DNA from: an uncultured Methanomassiliicoccales archaeon
Lineage (GTDB): Archaea; Thermoplasmatota; Thermoplasmata; SG8-5
NCBI GenBank assembly: GCA_938004075.1
Contig: CALKWP010000146.1
Coordinates: forward strand, 1-14,477
Direction of reading: 5' to 3'
Length of the DNA stretch: 14,477 bases
Shown here in pieces: positions 14,433-14,477 of this stretch (within the stretch, counting starts at the first letter, position 1; every line of letters starts with the position of its first letter). The notes under the pieces are model-generated. The model searched no databases and was not told the origin of the DNA. It saw only the letters and a program-made list of their open reading frames with translations. The position numbers and the translations under genes are program-made.

Positions 14433-14477
14433 AGATCGGAAGAGCGTCGTGTAGGGAAAGAGTGTAGATCTCGGTGG
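14433..14477. other. Illumina adapter contamination
   Basis: The final 45 bases begin AGATCGGAAGAGCGTCGTGT and continue as the known Illumina TruSeq universal adapter (reverse complement). They are not genomic. A plus-strand reading frame through them ends in QIGRASCRERV, a well-known artefact peptide in protein databases. Confidence 0.98.

Noticed and set aside
14075..14467. 130-codon plus-strand frame ending in QIGRASCRERV
   Set aside because: It is antisense to the mutase gene and its end is translated adapter.

Overview
The window looks like about 14.4 kb of archaeal chromosome, most likely from a Thermoplasmatota-type euryarchaeon (lineage is an inference). The archaeal signs are TATA boxes 25-40 bp before start codons, several near-leaderless genes, a eukaryote/archaea-type eL41 ribosomal protein, an archaeal-style phosphoglucosamine mutase, and many secreted proteins with one C-terminal membrane anchor. 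It is an assembled metagenomic-type contig: the last 45 bases are Illumina adapter, and two unrelated direct repeats share the same 151-bp offset, which hints at assembly artefact.

Layout. 1-219: a direct repeat and hairpins, no convincing gene. 220-1458 (minus): a GNAT acetyltransferase with a thioredoxin-like YoaP-type tail, followed by an OsmC-family protein. 1590-2210 (plus): a secreted, membrane-anchored protein with a carboxypeptidase-regulatory-like domain. 2211-3020: no long gene; back-to-back T-rich terminators, then on the minus strand a candidate structured RNA of about 450 nt (2438-2887) lying 25 nt downstream of a 35-codon eL41 gene (2913-3020). 3160-5216 (plus): an ABC exporter, ATPase plus ABC-2 permease, with a one-base overlap. 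5303-6706 and 6780-7469: two more secreted, C-terminally anchored proteins of unknown function. 7479-10610: a 1043-residue protein combining zinc ribbons, a tandem 73-residue repeat, four membrane helices, a coiled coil with 28-residue periodicity and a Mg-chelatase-type AAA+ ATPase. 10656-11702: a soluble paralogue of that AAA+ domain. 11703-11890: terminator and a partial duplication. 11891-12379 (minus): a small membrane-anchored protein. 12466-13044 (plus): a DUF2085 membrane protein. 13174 to the right edge (minus): phosphoglucosamine/phosphomannose mutase, cut by the adapter.

How it fits together. Genes 5303-11702 run in one direction with short gaps and may form one cell-envelope unit: two surface proteins, a membrane-tethered AAA+ motor and its soluble paralogue. 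No chelatase large subunit and no VWA subunit is present, so ordinary magnesium or cobalt chelation is not indicated. The two items most worth following are the structured RNA after eL41 and the membrane-anchored coiled-coil AAA+ protein with its paralogue. Inverted repeats sit next to the TATA boxes of several secreted-protein genes, suggesting local regulators.
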